A DNA stretch of 64,000 nucleotides from Plantago major (GCA_026545765.1 CM048844.1:54966932-55030931); one strand, 5' to 3'; positions 22,179-34,759 are shown, numbered from the stretch's first letter. The notes: generated by a model from the letters alone, not told the origin. Numbers and translations are program-made.

Positions 22179-24628
22179 TCAATTAGCAAATTCCTTATCC
22201 CCAAACCTTTTGATATCATCTGAGTAATCATAGAGCAAGGTCCTGACTAACATCTCAGTGTTTCTGGCAAATCCACAGACTTCCTTGTAGGTTTTGGTGG
22301 GATTCATTTTAGCAAAGTGTTTGACCCACAGATACTTTTCCCATTTCCAGGAATGCTCAATTCTGATATCTGATAGCTTGAAGTATTCATATATGATCCT
22401 CAGATATCTTATGTCACCCTTGTATTGCTCTTGAGTCATGTAAAAAGACTCATAGGGTTCCACAACAAGGCTTGCTCTTGTACCTGTTCCAGTGATGTTG
22501 TGAATTCTGTGCACATCATCTGGATTTCCATAAGGACATTCATCAGAGAGGTCCTTCTTCATGGCTTCTATTATCTTGATCACTTCAAAATCCAACCTGG
22601 CTTTGATGTGGTTGGTGTTAATCAAGACTGGCTTGACTTTTCTCCATGCCATGAGTTGCTTATGGATTGGTTCTGGAAATTTTTCATTTACCAGTAAGTG
22701 CTTGAGTTCCAGAATCCAGTAGCCATTCTTCTGATTAATGCACCTGTAGACAGAGGAGTCATTGTTGATCTTCACGTACTCAATCTTGGCTTCTTCAGGC
22801 CTGAGTGGTAGTTGAAGTTTTCTTTGTTCAACTCTTAGCCTGTTCCTCCTTTGTCTTGAATTCTCCCTTGGGGGATTTCTTGAAGAAACACCCTGGTTAG
22901 ACTTGGTATTTCCAGAGGGTGTTTTAGCTGCTATTGGCTCTACAGCTAAGGGCTCAGTTAGGCTATCAACCCTTTTTCTCTTTCTGTGAAGAGGAGCTTC
23001 ATCTTTATCCTCATCTTCCAGATTTCTCTTGTTTGGTGATTTGCAGCCTTCTTCATTGCCCTGGGATTTGATTTGTCCTTCTTCTTCTTCTTCTTCTTCT
23101 TCTTCTTCTTCTTCTTCTTCTTCTTCTTCTTCTTCTTCTTCTTCTTCTTCTTCTTCTTCTTCTTCAGAAGCCTCATCAACCCCTTTCACTTGTCTTCTCC
23201 TTGGAGCCTTGGTACCCTTGGAGGTTTCTGTGCCCTGACCCTTTTTGTCATTCCTCTTTCAGGAAGTTTCTGAGTAGTGGCCACTGTCTGTAGAGTAGTC
23301 TGACTAGAGGAGGGATCATTTATTTTTAGTGGTGGAAGTGATGGCTATTCAGATTTCTTCTTGTTTCCTCTTCCGTTCTGAGCGCCATATCCTTCCCTTT
23401 GTCCTTGATATCCTTCCCCCCTTAGTCATTGTTGACTGACTCAGTATCACAAAGGATTCTGAGAGTGACTCAAAATTCCTTTGTAGATAGTTGTAGGCAA
23501 CAACCAACTGTGAAATTCAGCCTTGAGCTCCTGATTTTGTTTGATAAGTCCTATTTCCTTATCAGTGAGCTCTGCCAGTGGACATTGAATAGCATCTTCT
23601 TTTCCAGCAGCATAGCTAGCCTCTTCAAAGCCTTTTGCAGCCAAGTTATTGTCATCATCCCTAACCATGCCTAGGTATTTCTGAGCAATGACTAGACTGG
23701 TTGTTCTCTGAGTGATGAGCTCAGTGAATTTCTTCATCTCTGCAGGGACTGATGCAATGGCAGCTTCATTCTGAGAAGAGAACTCCTTGTTCAATTTAGC
23801 CAATACTTGGTATCTGTTCAAGTATTCATTGGAGTTGACATTTGGTAGCTTATTGAAAATTTCAGGAGCAATCAGCTTCCTTTTCAAAAGAGACACCACC
23901 AAGTGCTTATTTCGGTGTTCTGCCAATTTCTTCTCTTCTTCATCATCTGAGTCATCAGCCCAGTGATCTTCATCCTCTTGGACATTTTCTTCAATATTTT
24001 CTAGTCGAGCAACCATCTTAGACATGGGCTTCTTTTCTTTTAGTGAGGAAGATGGTACATCTTTTGGTGATGCAGCCTTAGCATGATGCTTGTCTTCAGA
24101 TACTTGCTCAGTATCTAATTCTTCAGCAATTGCCTCAACAACAAGTTGGAGTTCTTTCATTTCAGCATAAGCTTCCATTTCCTTGATGGTTTGATCTTCA
24201 ATCTTTTGGAGCTATGCTTTGGATTCAGCAATCTTCTCCTCCAGTTGAAGATTTAGCTGTTGTTCTTCCTCCAACAACTGTTTGAGTTGAGCAACTCTGG
24301 CTTGTGCATCCAATATTTTCTGAGAGTTGTCCTTAGAGTGCTCAACTACTTGTTTAGTAGAATCTTTTTGTTGGGGAGATGGATGGGTAGATCTCTGAGG
24401 AGATGGAGGAGGGGATTTCTGTGATGTCCTCTCAGTGAGCTTTTCAGCAGCTGAGGCACTAGTTCCTTGTGCAATCCCTCCTGTCCCTGGTGCAGGGGCA
24501 GGATCATCATCCTTCTTATCATCCTCATCCTTGTGATGGTCAGAAGGAGTTTCTTCATGATCATTCTCATCAGTCTCCTTCTCTTCTTCATCTTCAGAGA
24601 CCAAATTGATCACTTATGGAATAGTGAT
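22179..24628 (-). pseudogene. Extra (third) gene of element B, 3' half
   Basis: Open segments 24613-24212, 24178-23447 and 23189-22179 correspond to the C-terminal two thirds of the extra gene seen whole in element C. Seen: an acidic region (NLVSEDEEEKETDEND), a Pro/Ser/Thr-rich segment, a Gln/Leu/Glu coiled coil (AQLKQLLEEEQQLNLQLEE), DDSDDEEEKKLAEHRNKH, a poly-Glu tract, a basic stretch (RENSRQRRNRLRVEQRK), and a conserved end (NGYWILELKHLL to RRFGD/KRFGD type). A TAA lies at 24615 near the join to the other half (40785 onward), from which it is separated by element C. The frame also breaks near 24190 and 23200-23440. No membrane segment is visible. Function unknown. Confidence 0.7.
23077..23166. 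repeat. (TTC)n microsatellite encoding poly-Glu
   Basis: About 90 bp of TTC, read on the minus strand as roughly 28-30 consecutive Glu codons in frame in the extra gene of element B. The homologous place in element C (about 37905-37925) has only SSSSEEE, so this is a codon-repeat expansion. Confidence 0.95.
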
Positions 24629-26104
24629 TGTTAGGAATATCTGTTTAGATTTTGATCAGCAACCTAATGACTTATCTTAGCTCAGAAAGGTGGTTAGTAC
24701 TCTTGGTTCACTTGAACACTGTAAAAGAGGAAACTCACTAAGTATGATAGTCTAGAAAATCTTGTATAGGATATTAGGTCTCTGAATGTAATTTTTATTC
24801 CTTTAAAGAAGACCATGAAGAAGGCATCCAGCAGGAAAAGTTCAATGGATTTGAAGATTTGAAGACTGCACAAGATTGCTGAAGACAAGGGTTTTTCAGA
24901 TACCTTTGACCAGATATCTTTAAGACACAAGCGTTTTTAAATAAACAGTATTGCAAAAGATATCTGAGAAATAAAAGGTTTCTGAAACGAGGAAAGTGTC
25001 CACAGATATCTACACTCAGATACCTTGGACGTAAACTATCTTTCTGAAAATATAACAAGTTGTTTCAACAAGTGGTATCTGGAGTGGTGATAATCTCTGG
25101 AACAGGACGTGTAAAGCATGAGAGAACTCTGATAGTATAAGATCTCTGATACAATGCATAGTTCCGTTGGCACTACGGGACAAAGTATAGTACAATGCAT
25201 TGAATGTGCGGACAGAAATGTCTGAACAAAAACGGTAGCTTCTGAAGAAGAAGACAAACATACTACATTACTATACTCAGATATCAATAGTTTGAATTTG
25301 ATTTAAGCCTAACGGATACTATTCAAACTGCACTCAAATTCACCTATAAATATCAACACTTAGACTGCTTCAGAACACACTTTAGAACACTGAACACACA
25401 TTGAATACTCTCACACAAGCTCTCTCAAGCACACTACTTACCTTCAAGCTTTCTGTTGCGACCAAAGCTCTTGATTCTAAGTAGCACAAAAGTTCTAAGT
25501 GTCCTGATCCTTAACAAGCATTGCCATTTGTGAAAGAGTTGAATTAAGATTTGATATCTGAGATTCATTCTCTTGAACATTTATCATAGACTTGGGTCTG
25601 TTAAGAACAAGATACCATACATTGCAAAGTGTATTAAGTATTTGATTCTCAGAGCTATCTGCATAACTGAACAAGTTATTAAAGAAGCTCACCTGACAAA
25701 CTACCTTAACCGACACCTTAATTGGCGTGGAGTACAAGAAGTACTTAGTTTGGGAAACTAAGGAACAACTCCAGGAAAGAGGTTTCTGAGTACATGAAGT
25801 ACTTGGCTGTGAAAGCCGGGGAATAACTCAGGGGGAACACTTGGTTGGTAACCTAGTGTAATTAGGAATCGAGAGAAGATATTTGTAAGGTTACATCAAT
25901 TATCTATCTTAGTGGATTCTAGGTCTGAGAAAGGCCGAAGTGGATTAGTTGAAGGATTTCGCCACCTTCAGATACCACTATAAAAAGACTTGTGTTATTT
26001 ACTTTCTGCATTTTATTACTTGCTTTATTTACCTTGCAAAGTATTTACACCTATCTTCCTGAGCACGTGCACTTATCACAGAAAAGTCTTCCGCTCTCTG
26101 AAGC
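24629..26104 (+). repeat. 5' LTR of element C, 3' end deleted
   Basis: It begins TGTTAGGAATATCTG. It matches the 3' LTR up to CAGAAAAGTCTTCCGCTCTCTGAAG (about 26104), then passes straight into gag coding sequence. The last about 90 bp of LTR, the primer site and the start of gag are gone. A short shared CTGAAG-type word at the join is compatible with a microhomology deletion. Confidence 0.9.
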
Positions 26105-27555
26105 TCAAATTCCAAAACTTTAAACAAGGTCCCACAGAGACTCTTGAAGAACTAGATTTCCGGTTTACAACACTTATGAGTGACATGGCTGCACTTGGTG
26201 AAAGTAATAGATATACCCAGTCAGAAAAGATTAAGACTATTGTGAGAAGTCTAAATCATAACTGGGAGCACACAAAAATTTTCTACTTTAACCAAGGAAT
26301 GCCAGATATCACTCCAGTGGAACTTTTCTCTCACCTTGCCACTGTTGACTATGAGACAACTCAAAGAGAACAAACAACTTAAAAGTTGCAGAATGTTGCT
26401 CTAGTTGCTCAAGGAACATCTGAAAAGAAGGAAGGCAATGAGGTGACTGAGGATGTTCTTGCTGTCAAGCAAATGAGAAAATATGTCAGTCGGGAAATAG
26501 AGAGAAGGAAAGCCAAAGAGAAGCTGAAAAAGCATCTAGGCTCAAACTATCAACAGTACAAAAATATGCAAAGCTCGCTGAACAAGCTGGCTCAGAAAGC
26601 ATCAAGTACTGAGGAAGCAGAAATCGGAAATGATATCTGTTTCTATTGTCAAAAACCTGGTCATTTCGGGAAGGATTGCCCTGCCTTCAACAAACTAAAG
26701 ACAAGTGACAAGAAAGATAGAAGAAACTTCAAGAGAAGTCAGAGAGCTATGCTCACTGAAAAAAGGAAAAAGATTCAACTCCAACTGGATGCTCTAGACA
26801 TTGAGTCTGATTCTGAGGATGAAGACTCAGATGATTCCACACTACCTTCTCCAGAAATGTGCAGTGTTTCTCATGAAGTGATTGACTTTAGTCAAAAGAA
26901 GAAAGAAGTGTGTGGAGTGGCTGAAGAAATCTTCCCAGATATCTCCAACATTCAACCTTGTCTAATGGCTGATGAGGTAACACATACTTCTTGTTATACA
27001 TATGAAAGTGATGAGGAAGGAATCAAAGATCTGGAACATCTCAGAAGAGAGCTTGATCTCTACGAAAGAGAGTTTCTAATGGTCCGAGCTAGAGCCGAAA
27101 TTTTTGAAGAAGAAAAGAATTCTCTTGAAAAGGAAAATTCAAAATTACTCAAGATATCTGAGGAAAAGGATGCCGAAATTGCATCTCTCAAAGCTCAGAT
27201 ATCTGAGACTGCAAAGTCACATGAAGAAGCATTGGCCAATCTTCAAAAGAAATGTGAAGATCTTCTTTCGGAAAATGAAGAACTCAAAAAGAAAGAACTA
27301 TCTTTTCAATCTTATGCCAAAGCTAGTGACACTCTTACTGAAGTACAATCTTATTTAAGAGATTCTTCAGAAAAGAGAGAACTTGGGCTGGACACACAAA
27401 CATATAGTTCTACCACTCTGAATAAGAGTGATGAAAGAAGATCATTTGTCAGTGCTCAGCAAGGTGGTTGCCAAACAACCTACAGTATCGGTAAGAAAGC
27501 TAAGGTTGTTGACAAAGGAAAGGCAGTTGCGACAAAACCTTTGTGGAAAAAATAA
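26105..27555 (+). pseudogene. Gag of element C: capsid part, zinc knuckle, coiled coil
   Basis: The frame opens in copia Gag (ETLEELDFRFTTLMSDMAAL, then KTIVRSLNHNWEHTKI). It has an in-frame TAA at 26380, continues through a CCHC zinc knuckle (CFYCQKPGHFGKDCP), an acidic patch (DIESDSEDEDSDDS) and a long coiled coil (about 27025-27360), and ends at TAA 27553. Element D keeps CAA there, so C has a C-to-T stop. Gag packages the element RNA. The N-terminus is lost with the deletion at 26104. Element B lacks the coiled-coil part. Confidence 0.85.
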
Positions 27556-29517
27556 GTCCAAAAGAAATTTGTTGGGAATGTTTCTGAATAGAAACATAAC
27601 ACTGAAAAGTGTAATCACCCACAGTGCTATGTCTCTCAGAAAGGAAGAATTGCAGGAGCTGGCAAATTCTCCTATATCACGTTTTCTGGAAAGAAAATAG
27701 ACTACCCAGAGACTAGCAAAGCTGCTAAGGTGAGAACTCAGATAGCACCAGGTGCACGGAATGGTATTGGCTATAAAGCCATCGGGAAACAACTTGCTCA
27801 TGAGTACAAACAAGAGCAAGAACGATGGTTAAAGGCTAGAATTGCTCACGACAATTATCAGAAGTGGAAGATGAGTCAAGCCACTGAAAATCTGAATGCC
27901 AGGGCTAGAAGAAATCTGGCAAGGAAAGCTAAGTTTGCTGAGAAACAGACTCAGAAACCTGACAGGTATCTGAAAGCACCAAATGGAGCACCTAGGAACA
28001 CACCAAGGAAGAAAATAGTTCTTGATAACAATGATACTAATCATTTAACTAGAATTCCTCCCTATGTTCTTGTTAGACAAAAGAATGTTCCTAAGAAATT
28101 CATTCAGAAATGGATTCCTACTGGAAGATTCTTTAGTCCAGATGGTTCCATTGTTGATATAAGAACCTGATCTCCTGTTTCATGTTTTGCGCTGAACACT
28201 CTAAAGACTAATCTAAAGTGGCATTTTGATAGTGGATGTGGGAAGCACATGACAGGAGATAAAGCAAATCTGATTGACTACAGAAAGTGCAATGATGGAC
28301 CAATTATCAGGTTTACTGGAGGAGATGAAAATCCAACCATAGGATTTGGCAATCTGAAGTTTGGAGCCCTTACAATCTCTGAAGTACTACATGTAAAGGG
28401 ATTGAAATATAATCTCCTAAGCATGAGTCAACTAGTAGACAAAGGGTACACTGTCAAGATCAAGTCAAAACTATGTAAAGTGATTGACAATGAGTCAAAG
28501 TAGACAGTCTTGGTTGCAAGGCGTAAAGGAAATCTTTATGTTGCTGATTGGGCATCCGCCACAACTGAAGAATGTCACATGGTGAGTCAATCTGGCCACA
28601 CTGAAGAAAATTGGCTATGGCATAAAAGAATGAGTCACTTGAGCCAAGAAAGAGTTGGTGGTTGGTTTACCCAAAATGGCATATAGAAAAGTAGGTGTAT
28701 GCTCAGCTTTCCAAATGGAAAAACAATCCAAAACATCTTTCAAGTCTAAAACTAGACATTCCAGTGAAAGGCCACTGCAAATGTTACATATGGATCTTTT
28801 TGAATCTTCTGTAACTAGTTATGCAGGAAAGAAGTATGGTCTGGTTGTTGTTGATGATTACTCAAGATTCACTTGGGTTGTCTTTCTCAAACATAAATCT
28901 GATGCGAGGGTCGAGATACCCAACTTGCTGAATAAGCTCGAAGTCATGAAAAATGACAAGGTATCTGTAATCGTCGAGCAGACCATGAATGCGAGTTTGT
29001 GAACCAGTACATAAAAGAGTTTTGTACCTGCAAAGGTATACAACATCAACTATCTTCTGTAAGGACACCACAACAAAATGGTGTTTCTGAAAGAAAGAAT
29101 AGGACCCTGAAAGAAGCGGCAAGAACAATGCTTGCTGACATTGAAATAAGTGAAATTTATTGGGTTGAAGCTGTAAACACAACATGCTACACTCAAAATA
29201 GATGATTGATTAACAAACACCATGACAGAACTCCTTATGAGCTTTTCATTGGTAGACCCCCTAGTATCAAACATCTAAGGGTGTTTGATTGCAGATGTTT
29301 CGTTCTTAACAATGGAAAAGAATACTTGAAAACATTTCAACCAAAGGCAGATGAAGGAGTATTTCTTGGTTATTCTCTGAATAGCAAAGCCTATAGAATC
29401 TACAACAAAAGAATGCAAAAGATTGAGGAATCTATTTATGTAGTATTCTATGAAGGAAATAAGAAAGTACTCTTGTATGATGATCTCTCAGATAGGTTCA
29501 AAGAACTGATGATTTAA
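27556..29517 (+). pseudogene. Protease and integrase of element C
   Basis: In order: a Gag-Pol linker (IAPGARNGIGYKAIGKQLA onward), a copia aspartic protease with active site WHFDSGCGKHMTGD (about 28219), the HHCC GAG-pre-integrase region and the integrase core. Integrase Asp and Glu positions are seen in LQMLHMDLF and QQNGVSERKNRT. The middle Asp region is spoiled by a frameshift near 28970 (ASL followed by TGA). Other damage: stops at 28168, 28501 and 29203 and a small deletion near 28640 in the zinc region. The integrase C-terminal part (GVFLGYSLNSKAYRIYNKR) runs to 29517. It would insert the DNA copy into the genome if intact. Confidence 0.88.
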
Positions 29518-31536
29518 GATTATGAAAAAGGATCCTCAAAAGAAAACAATTCTATCATTCAATTAGAGGTTGAGTCTGACGATGAAAAGCAACCTATGCT
29601 TAGTAACAACCAGATGACTCTAAGACATGATGAAGAATTTCCTATGAGAATTCCAGAAATGGAACATGTTACTGAGAACCTTCATCATGAAGAGGTATCT
29701 GAAAATGAGATTGCTGAAATGCCAGTTCCAGATATCTCTAACACTGAAAGAGTGTCAGATATCCATGGCATTTCCCATGTGTCAGATATCTCAGATATTG
29801 CACAAGTATCCCATCAAGATAATATTGATTCACATTCAAATCAAAATGATATTTATCCTACTAGTTCAAAACCCATTATGAAATGGATAAGACATCATCT
29901 TGCAAAGGATGTGATTGGTCCCATAGACCAAGGAGTTAGAACTAGAAGAGCAATGGCTGAAAATGCAAATTGTCTCTATGGATATTTCATATCAAATATT
30001 GAACTTAAAACTATAGAATAAACATTAAAGGATCAAGATTGGATCTCTGCAATGCAAGAAGAGTTGGATCAATTTGAGAGAAACAAAGTCTAGAAACTGG
30101 TTCCATTTGTTGACGGAATATCTGTAATCGAAACCAAGTGGGTTTTCAGAAACAAAATGAATGAGTCTGGTGAAATAACCAGAAACAAAGCTAGGATGGT
30201 TTCCAAGGGATTCACCCAAACTGAAGGACTAGATTTTGATGAATCTTATGCACCAATTGCAAGATTGGATGCAATAGGACTCTTTCTAGCCTTTGTAGCT
30301 CATAATGACTTTACAGTTTATCAAATGGATGTCAAGACTGCATTCCTAAATGGTGAACTTGCTGAGGAAGTCTTTGTTGAGCAACCACCAGGTTTTGAAG
30401 TTTCCTTAGAAAGTAGGATGGTCTATAAGCTTCAAAAAGCTCTGTATGGGCTGAAACAAGTTCCAATAGCATGGTATGATACATTGGCCAGATACCTACT
30501 AGAAAGTGGTTTCAAGAAAGGAGATGTTGATAAAACACTCTTCACATTGAACCATGATGGGAAACTACTTTTAGTTCAAGTATATGTTGATGACATTATA
30601 TTTGGATCTAAAGACAAGCAACTTTGTGAAGACTTTGCTGAACTCATGAAATATAAATTTGAGATGAGCATGATGGGAGAATTGAATTACTTCCTAGGGC
30701 TGCAAGTCAAGCAACTCAATGATGGAATATTCGTTAGTCAAACAAAGTATGCAACAGACATGCTCAACAAGTTCAATCTAAAGCTTTCTAAAAAGAATGC
30801 TAAGATACCCATGAGCATTGGAACCAAAATGACCTATACTGAATCTGACAAGAGTGTTGAAGAACACAAGTATAGAAAATTGATTGGGTCTCTACTGTAC
30901 CTCACTGCAAGTAGACCTGATATTCAATATGCAGTTGGAGTGTGTGCTAGATTTCAGACAAATCCAATGCAATCACACTACAACATTGCTATGAAAATAT
31001 TGGATTGAGGTATGTAAAAGGTACTGTAGAAGTTAGATTGTGGTATCCAAAAGATAGTGGATTGAGTTTGGTTGGCTATTCAGATGCCGACTATGCTGGA
31101 TCATTGCTTGATAGAAAAAGCACATAAGGAACTTGTCAATTTCTTGTTGCTAGATTGATATCTTGGTTCAGCAAGAAACAAATTTCAATTGCCACATCTA
31201 CGAAAGAGGCTGAATATATTGTTGTTGGGTGTTGTGCTTCACTGATATTGTGGATACAACAACAACTCAGAGACTATGGACTCAATGAAGAGAAAACTCC
31301 CATTTTCTGTGACAACACAAGTGCTATTGCCTCAGAATCCTAAGTTTCATGCAAGAACAAAGCACATTGATGTTAGACACCACTTCATCAGAGACCATGT
31401 TGAAAAAGGCAATATAGAGATACTCAAGATTGGCACTGAAGACCAACTTGCAGATATCTTCACTAAGCCACTACAAGAAAGTAGATTCTTAGCCTTAAGA
31501 CATAGTCTTGGACTAATGGAGCTGCCAAAGAACTGA
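29518..31536 (+). pseudogene. Reverse transcriptase and RNase H of element C
   Basis: The connector (29596-30021) is followed by an RVT_2-type reverse transcriptase: [31 protein letters not shown], the catalytic YVDDIIFG and [12 protein letters not shown]. The RNase H part reads YSDADYAGS, KEAEYIVVGCCAS and HIDVRHHFIRDHVEKG, ending at 31536. Defects: TAA at 30019, TAG at about 30091 replacing Trp, a frameshift at 31006 (LD then TGA), a stop near 31125 and a frameshift near 31325. It belongs to the Sirevirus/Maximus kind by context, because a large extra gene follows. Confidence 0.88.
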
Positions 31537-32340
31537 AAAAGTTCAGATATCTGAAGAAGATATCAAAGGAGAGAAAAGAGGAATCTGGAACGGGTATTCA
31601 GAGAAGAGGAATCTAGAACGAGTATCTAGAAAAGAGGAATCTGGAACGGGTATCCAGAAACAAAAGGCTAAAGGGGAAAATGGCTATTTGAAGATTTCTG
31701 AGACGGGTATTCAGATATCTAGATCACTCAGTGAGGGGGAACACAAAAGAGAATAGTACAACTGTCTATAGTTAACTACTATCTTGAAATTTGTATTATT
31801 TCCATCTTTGTGTAAAACTGTGAAAAGACAACAAGTATAAGATAGACTCAGATACAAACAGTGTTCTCATTCACACAGAAACGTGACTCAGATAGCTAAT
31901 AGCCAAAATTCATTAAATGGGCACAATTACAATTTTTGATTGTGATCATTGCTGAAGAAGCAATGGTGACCCTTGTTGAAATGGGCGATTGATCTTAACG
32001 GCAGAGATTAATTCTCTGTAAATAGTGGACTGTAGAAATTCAGACGTGGCCCACTATGCATTTAATGCCGAACAAACTTTTACCCATGCCTTACTGCAAT
32101 TCACAGATACGTACATACAAAACCAATTTGTATGTATATGTTTGTTAGAATTACGTTGCTATATATATAGGATTTTGGCAAAAGAAATCACTTTCTCCTA
32201 ATCCGACATTTTGCCTTGCACAAGAATAGCAAAAACCATTCTTCAACCTCTGCAAATCTCTGTTAGTTTTTCTGCAAAGAATCACTAATCTCTCACCCAA
32301 ATCTCTTTCAGACTTTCAAACATTTGCACTACATAAAGAG
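31537..32340 (+). promoter_or_regulatory. Non-coding region between pol and the extra gene of element C
   Basis: The first about 200 bp repeat AGAGGAATCTGGAACGGGTA-type units. The rest holds a hairpin at 31947-31965 (CATTGCT, loop GAAGA, AGCAATG) and a TATA-like run at 32160-32169 (CTATATATATAGG), about 175 bp before the ATG at 32341. Elements B and D keep the hairpin, the TATA run and their spacing. This looks like an internal promoter for the extra gene; transcription is not shown by sequence alone. Confidence 0.6.
32160..32169 (+). promoter_or_regulatory. TATA-like box before the extra gene (element C)
   Basis: TATATATAT in the context CTATATATATAGGATTTTGG, about 175 bp upstream of the ATG. 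The same context occurs on the minus strand at 58690-58700 (element D) and, with small changes, at about 43201-43212 (element B). Confidence 0.6.
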
Positions 32341-34152
32341 ATGGCTCATAAACGTTCGTCTACCCAGAAATCCCAATCTTCTACCACTGCTACTGCTAAA
32401 AAGCAAGCACCAAAGTTGGTTATAGTGAACAATCGATTGGTAGGAGACTTTAATCCCGATCATTGGACTTCAAATCATAGGATAATTTGGGGTGGTGCCA
32501 TGATTGAGGAGTACCTCACGGCTGCTGTTGAAAACCAAGCTGATAGGAAACTGATTCTTGACATGCTTGAAAAGGCACAAATCAAGGGTTTTCTATCTGC
32601 TCTTCCCAGTGGAGTTTCTTGACTGGATGTGTTAGAATTCTACAACAACTCCAGGATTATATCCTATGTTTCTGAAGGCACTGCAATAGTGTCTATAAAA
32701 ACTAAGGTCCAAGGAAAGGAAATCCTTTTGGACTTAACAACTTTCTGTAAGTTGTTTGATCTTCAAAATCATGGAAAGGATTTTGAAATAGACACCAAGG
32801 ATGAAGGTCTCCGTGAAGGTGTAAAACAGCTGTACAGTGGTGTGTGTGACACTGATAAACAAGATACACCCACTGATTTCAAGCTTGCTCACATCAGAAC
32901 CAGACATCTGTTAGTTCACTGGGATGTGTTGGCATGCACTCTTCACAGATGATTTGATGGTCTACAAGGAGGTGCTGACCAGATAAGCCAAGAACGCTGG
33001 ATAATGATGTTCTTATTGCAACAACAAGTCAAAAGGCTGGAAAACCCTTTCAATTGGGGCAAGTACGCCTTTATGAAATTTGTAAAGAAGATTCAAGGCT
33101 TTGAGCCTAAAATCGCTAAGGGACTTGCTGAGCCAAAGGCCACAGTGAGCTATGGTCTAAAGATATGCTACTTGCTGGAGAAACTTAGCATTGTGCTCAG
33201 AGAGAAGGCTGACATAGCCAACAGTAACCTACTCTACAAATATGAATATACGAACTAGATGAAAAAGGTTAGTGGATCTCAGAAAGGTTCAAAGAAGCGA
33301 AAGACTGAAGAGGTATCTGAGGGAAAAGTTGCGACCAAAAAGCCTAGAACTTCACGAAAGAAGTCTGCTGGCAAATCAGAAGACACACCCATTGTGGTTG
33401 TCGATTCCCAGATACCTGCCGCCACTGCTGATGAACTCATCAATGCAGATGAACTCATCAATGCTGCAAAAGAGGTATCGACTACTGAACAAGTAGACTC
33501 AGCAAGAGAAAGTGCTTTCAGAAACGTCAAGACTACTGCCGAAAGCCTTGCTAATGAGTGCTCTAACGATGAAGATGATGATTTAGTCATCTCTCAAGTC
33601 CTAGAGAAATAAAAAAGGGCTAAGGTTACTGAAAAAGTAACTAGTGTAGAGGTATCTGAAGAAGAACCTACACCACAGGTTGCTGAACAAGCACCTGTTT
33701 CAAAGGTGGCTGAAGAAGCAACTGTGTCCAAGGTCACTGGACAAATTACACCATCAGAGCAAGAAAGACTGAAGCATATTGAAGATGCTCTGATGAGCGA
33801 TACTCTAGTGTTGGAGGATACTGCCATTGCCTCAACACTCAAAAGTCTATCTCAAGCACAACAACCACAACAGCCAGATGTGAATACTGCTGAAATGGTA
33901 CTTGAGTTGCAGATACCAGCATCTTTCTTTGCTGAAGAAAATCCTGCAAAAGAGTAGGTTCCCCAACTCAATGAGAGGGATCAAACTAAGACATCTACTC
34001 AGAATGATCAACCAGGGGAGGCAACTGAGTTGCATACTCAGGAAAGGTCTGAAGTACCTAAAACTTCAAACAAAGAAGCTGAAATGAAACAACAAGACCA
34101 ACGCGTGAAAGGGTCACAAGTTTCTGAGACCAATCAGCCTGACTTTGCTCAG

Positions 34153-34234
34153 GTAACTGAATGGTTTAACTCTTGACTTGTGATATTTTTGTGTCTGATA
34201 AATCTTGTTATTTAATGAATTTTCTTTGTTACAG
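34153..34234 (+). other. Intron 1 of the extra gene (element C)
   Basis: GCTCAG then GTAACTG ... GTTACAG then GCTGAT, 82 bp, AT-rich. Element D keeps the borders in shape on the minus strand near 57050-56970. Confidence 0.7.
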
Positions 34235-34342
34235 GCTGATTTAGAAACATAACAACAAGAGAAAGCTATAAAGCTTACCTTAGAATCTGAGAAGGAGGCT
34301 TCCATAACCTCATCACTTAAGGAACAGGAGCCTGTATCATAG

Positions 34343-34419
34343 GTAGAAAATAATTCCTTAAGATATAACTCAGATATGTGCTTTATACACTTGACTAATA
34401 AGTGTTTGTTTCTAATACG
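34343..34419 (+). other. Intron 2 of the extra gene (element C), acceptor mutated
   Basis: The donor is GTAGAAAATAATTCC. The acceptor should be TAATAG followed by GCTCC, as in elements B and D, but C reads TAATAC. The 77-bp intron can therefore no longer be spliced normally in this copy. Confidence 0.65.
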
Positions 34420-34529
34420 CTCCAACTGAGAAGAAAAATGAAGAGACTGAAAAGTCTATCTCTTCAGAGAAGAATCCAGAGACTTCCAAGGTCTCTGAGG
34501 AACAAGTATCTGAACCTTTTGCAGAGAAG

Positions 34530-34609
34530 GTATTTCTTTCAGATATCTATATTCTTCAAAGAACAAATCTCTGATCATTTTTCTCAAACTAACACCTTCT
34601 ACTTAACAG
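34530..34609 (+). other. Intron 3 of the extra gene (element C)
   Basis: GCAGAGAAG then GTATTTC ... ACTTAACAG then GTTAAAAAAG, 80 bp. Confidence 0.7.
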
Positions 34610-34759
34610 GTTAAAAAAGAAGTAGAAATTGCTGAGGAGTTGCCCACTCAATCCTCACAGCATATGGAAATTGATGAGGCATCAAGGCCTTCATCACAAG
34701 AAAAGATTCCAGAGACTGCACAAGTCTTTGAGAGACAAGTATTTGAGCCTCCAACGGAG

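Noticed and set aside
23029..23273. Poly-Ser, poly-Phe and poly-Lys open frames
   Set aside because: They are other-frame readings of the (TTC)n tract; the Glu frame continues the extra gene of element B.
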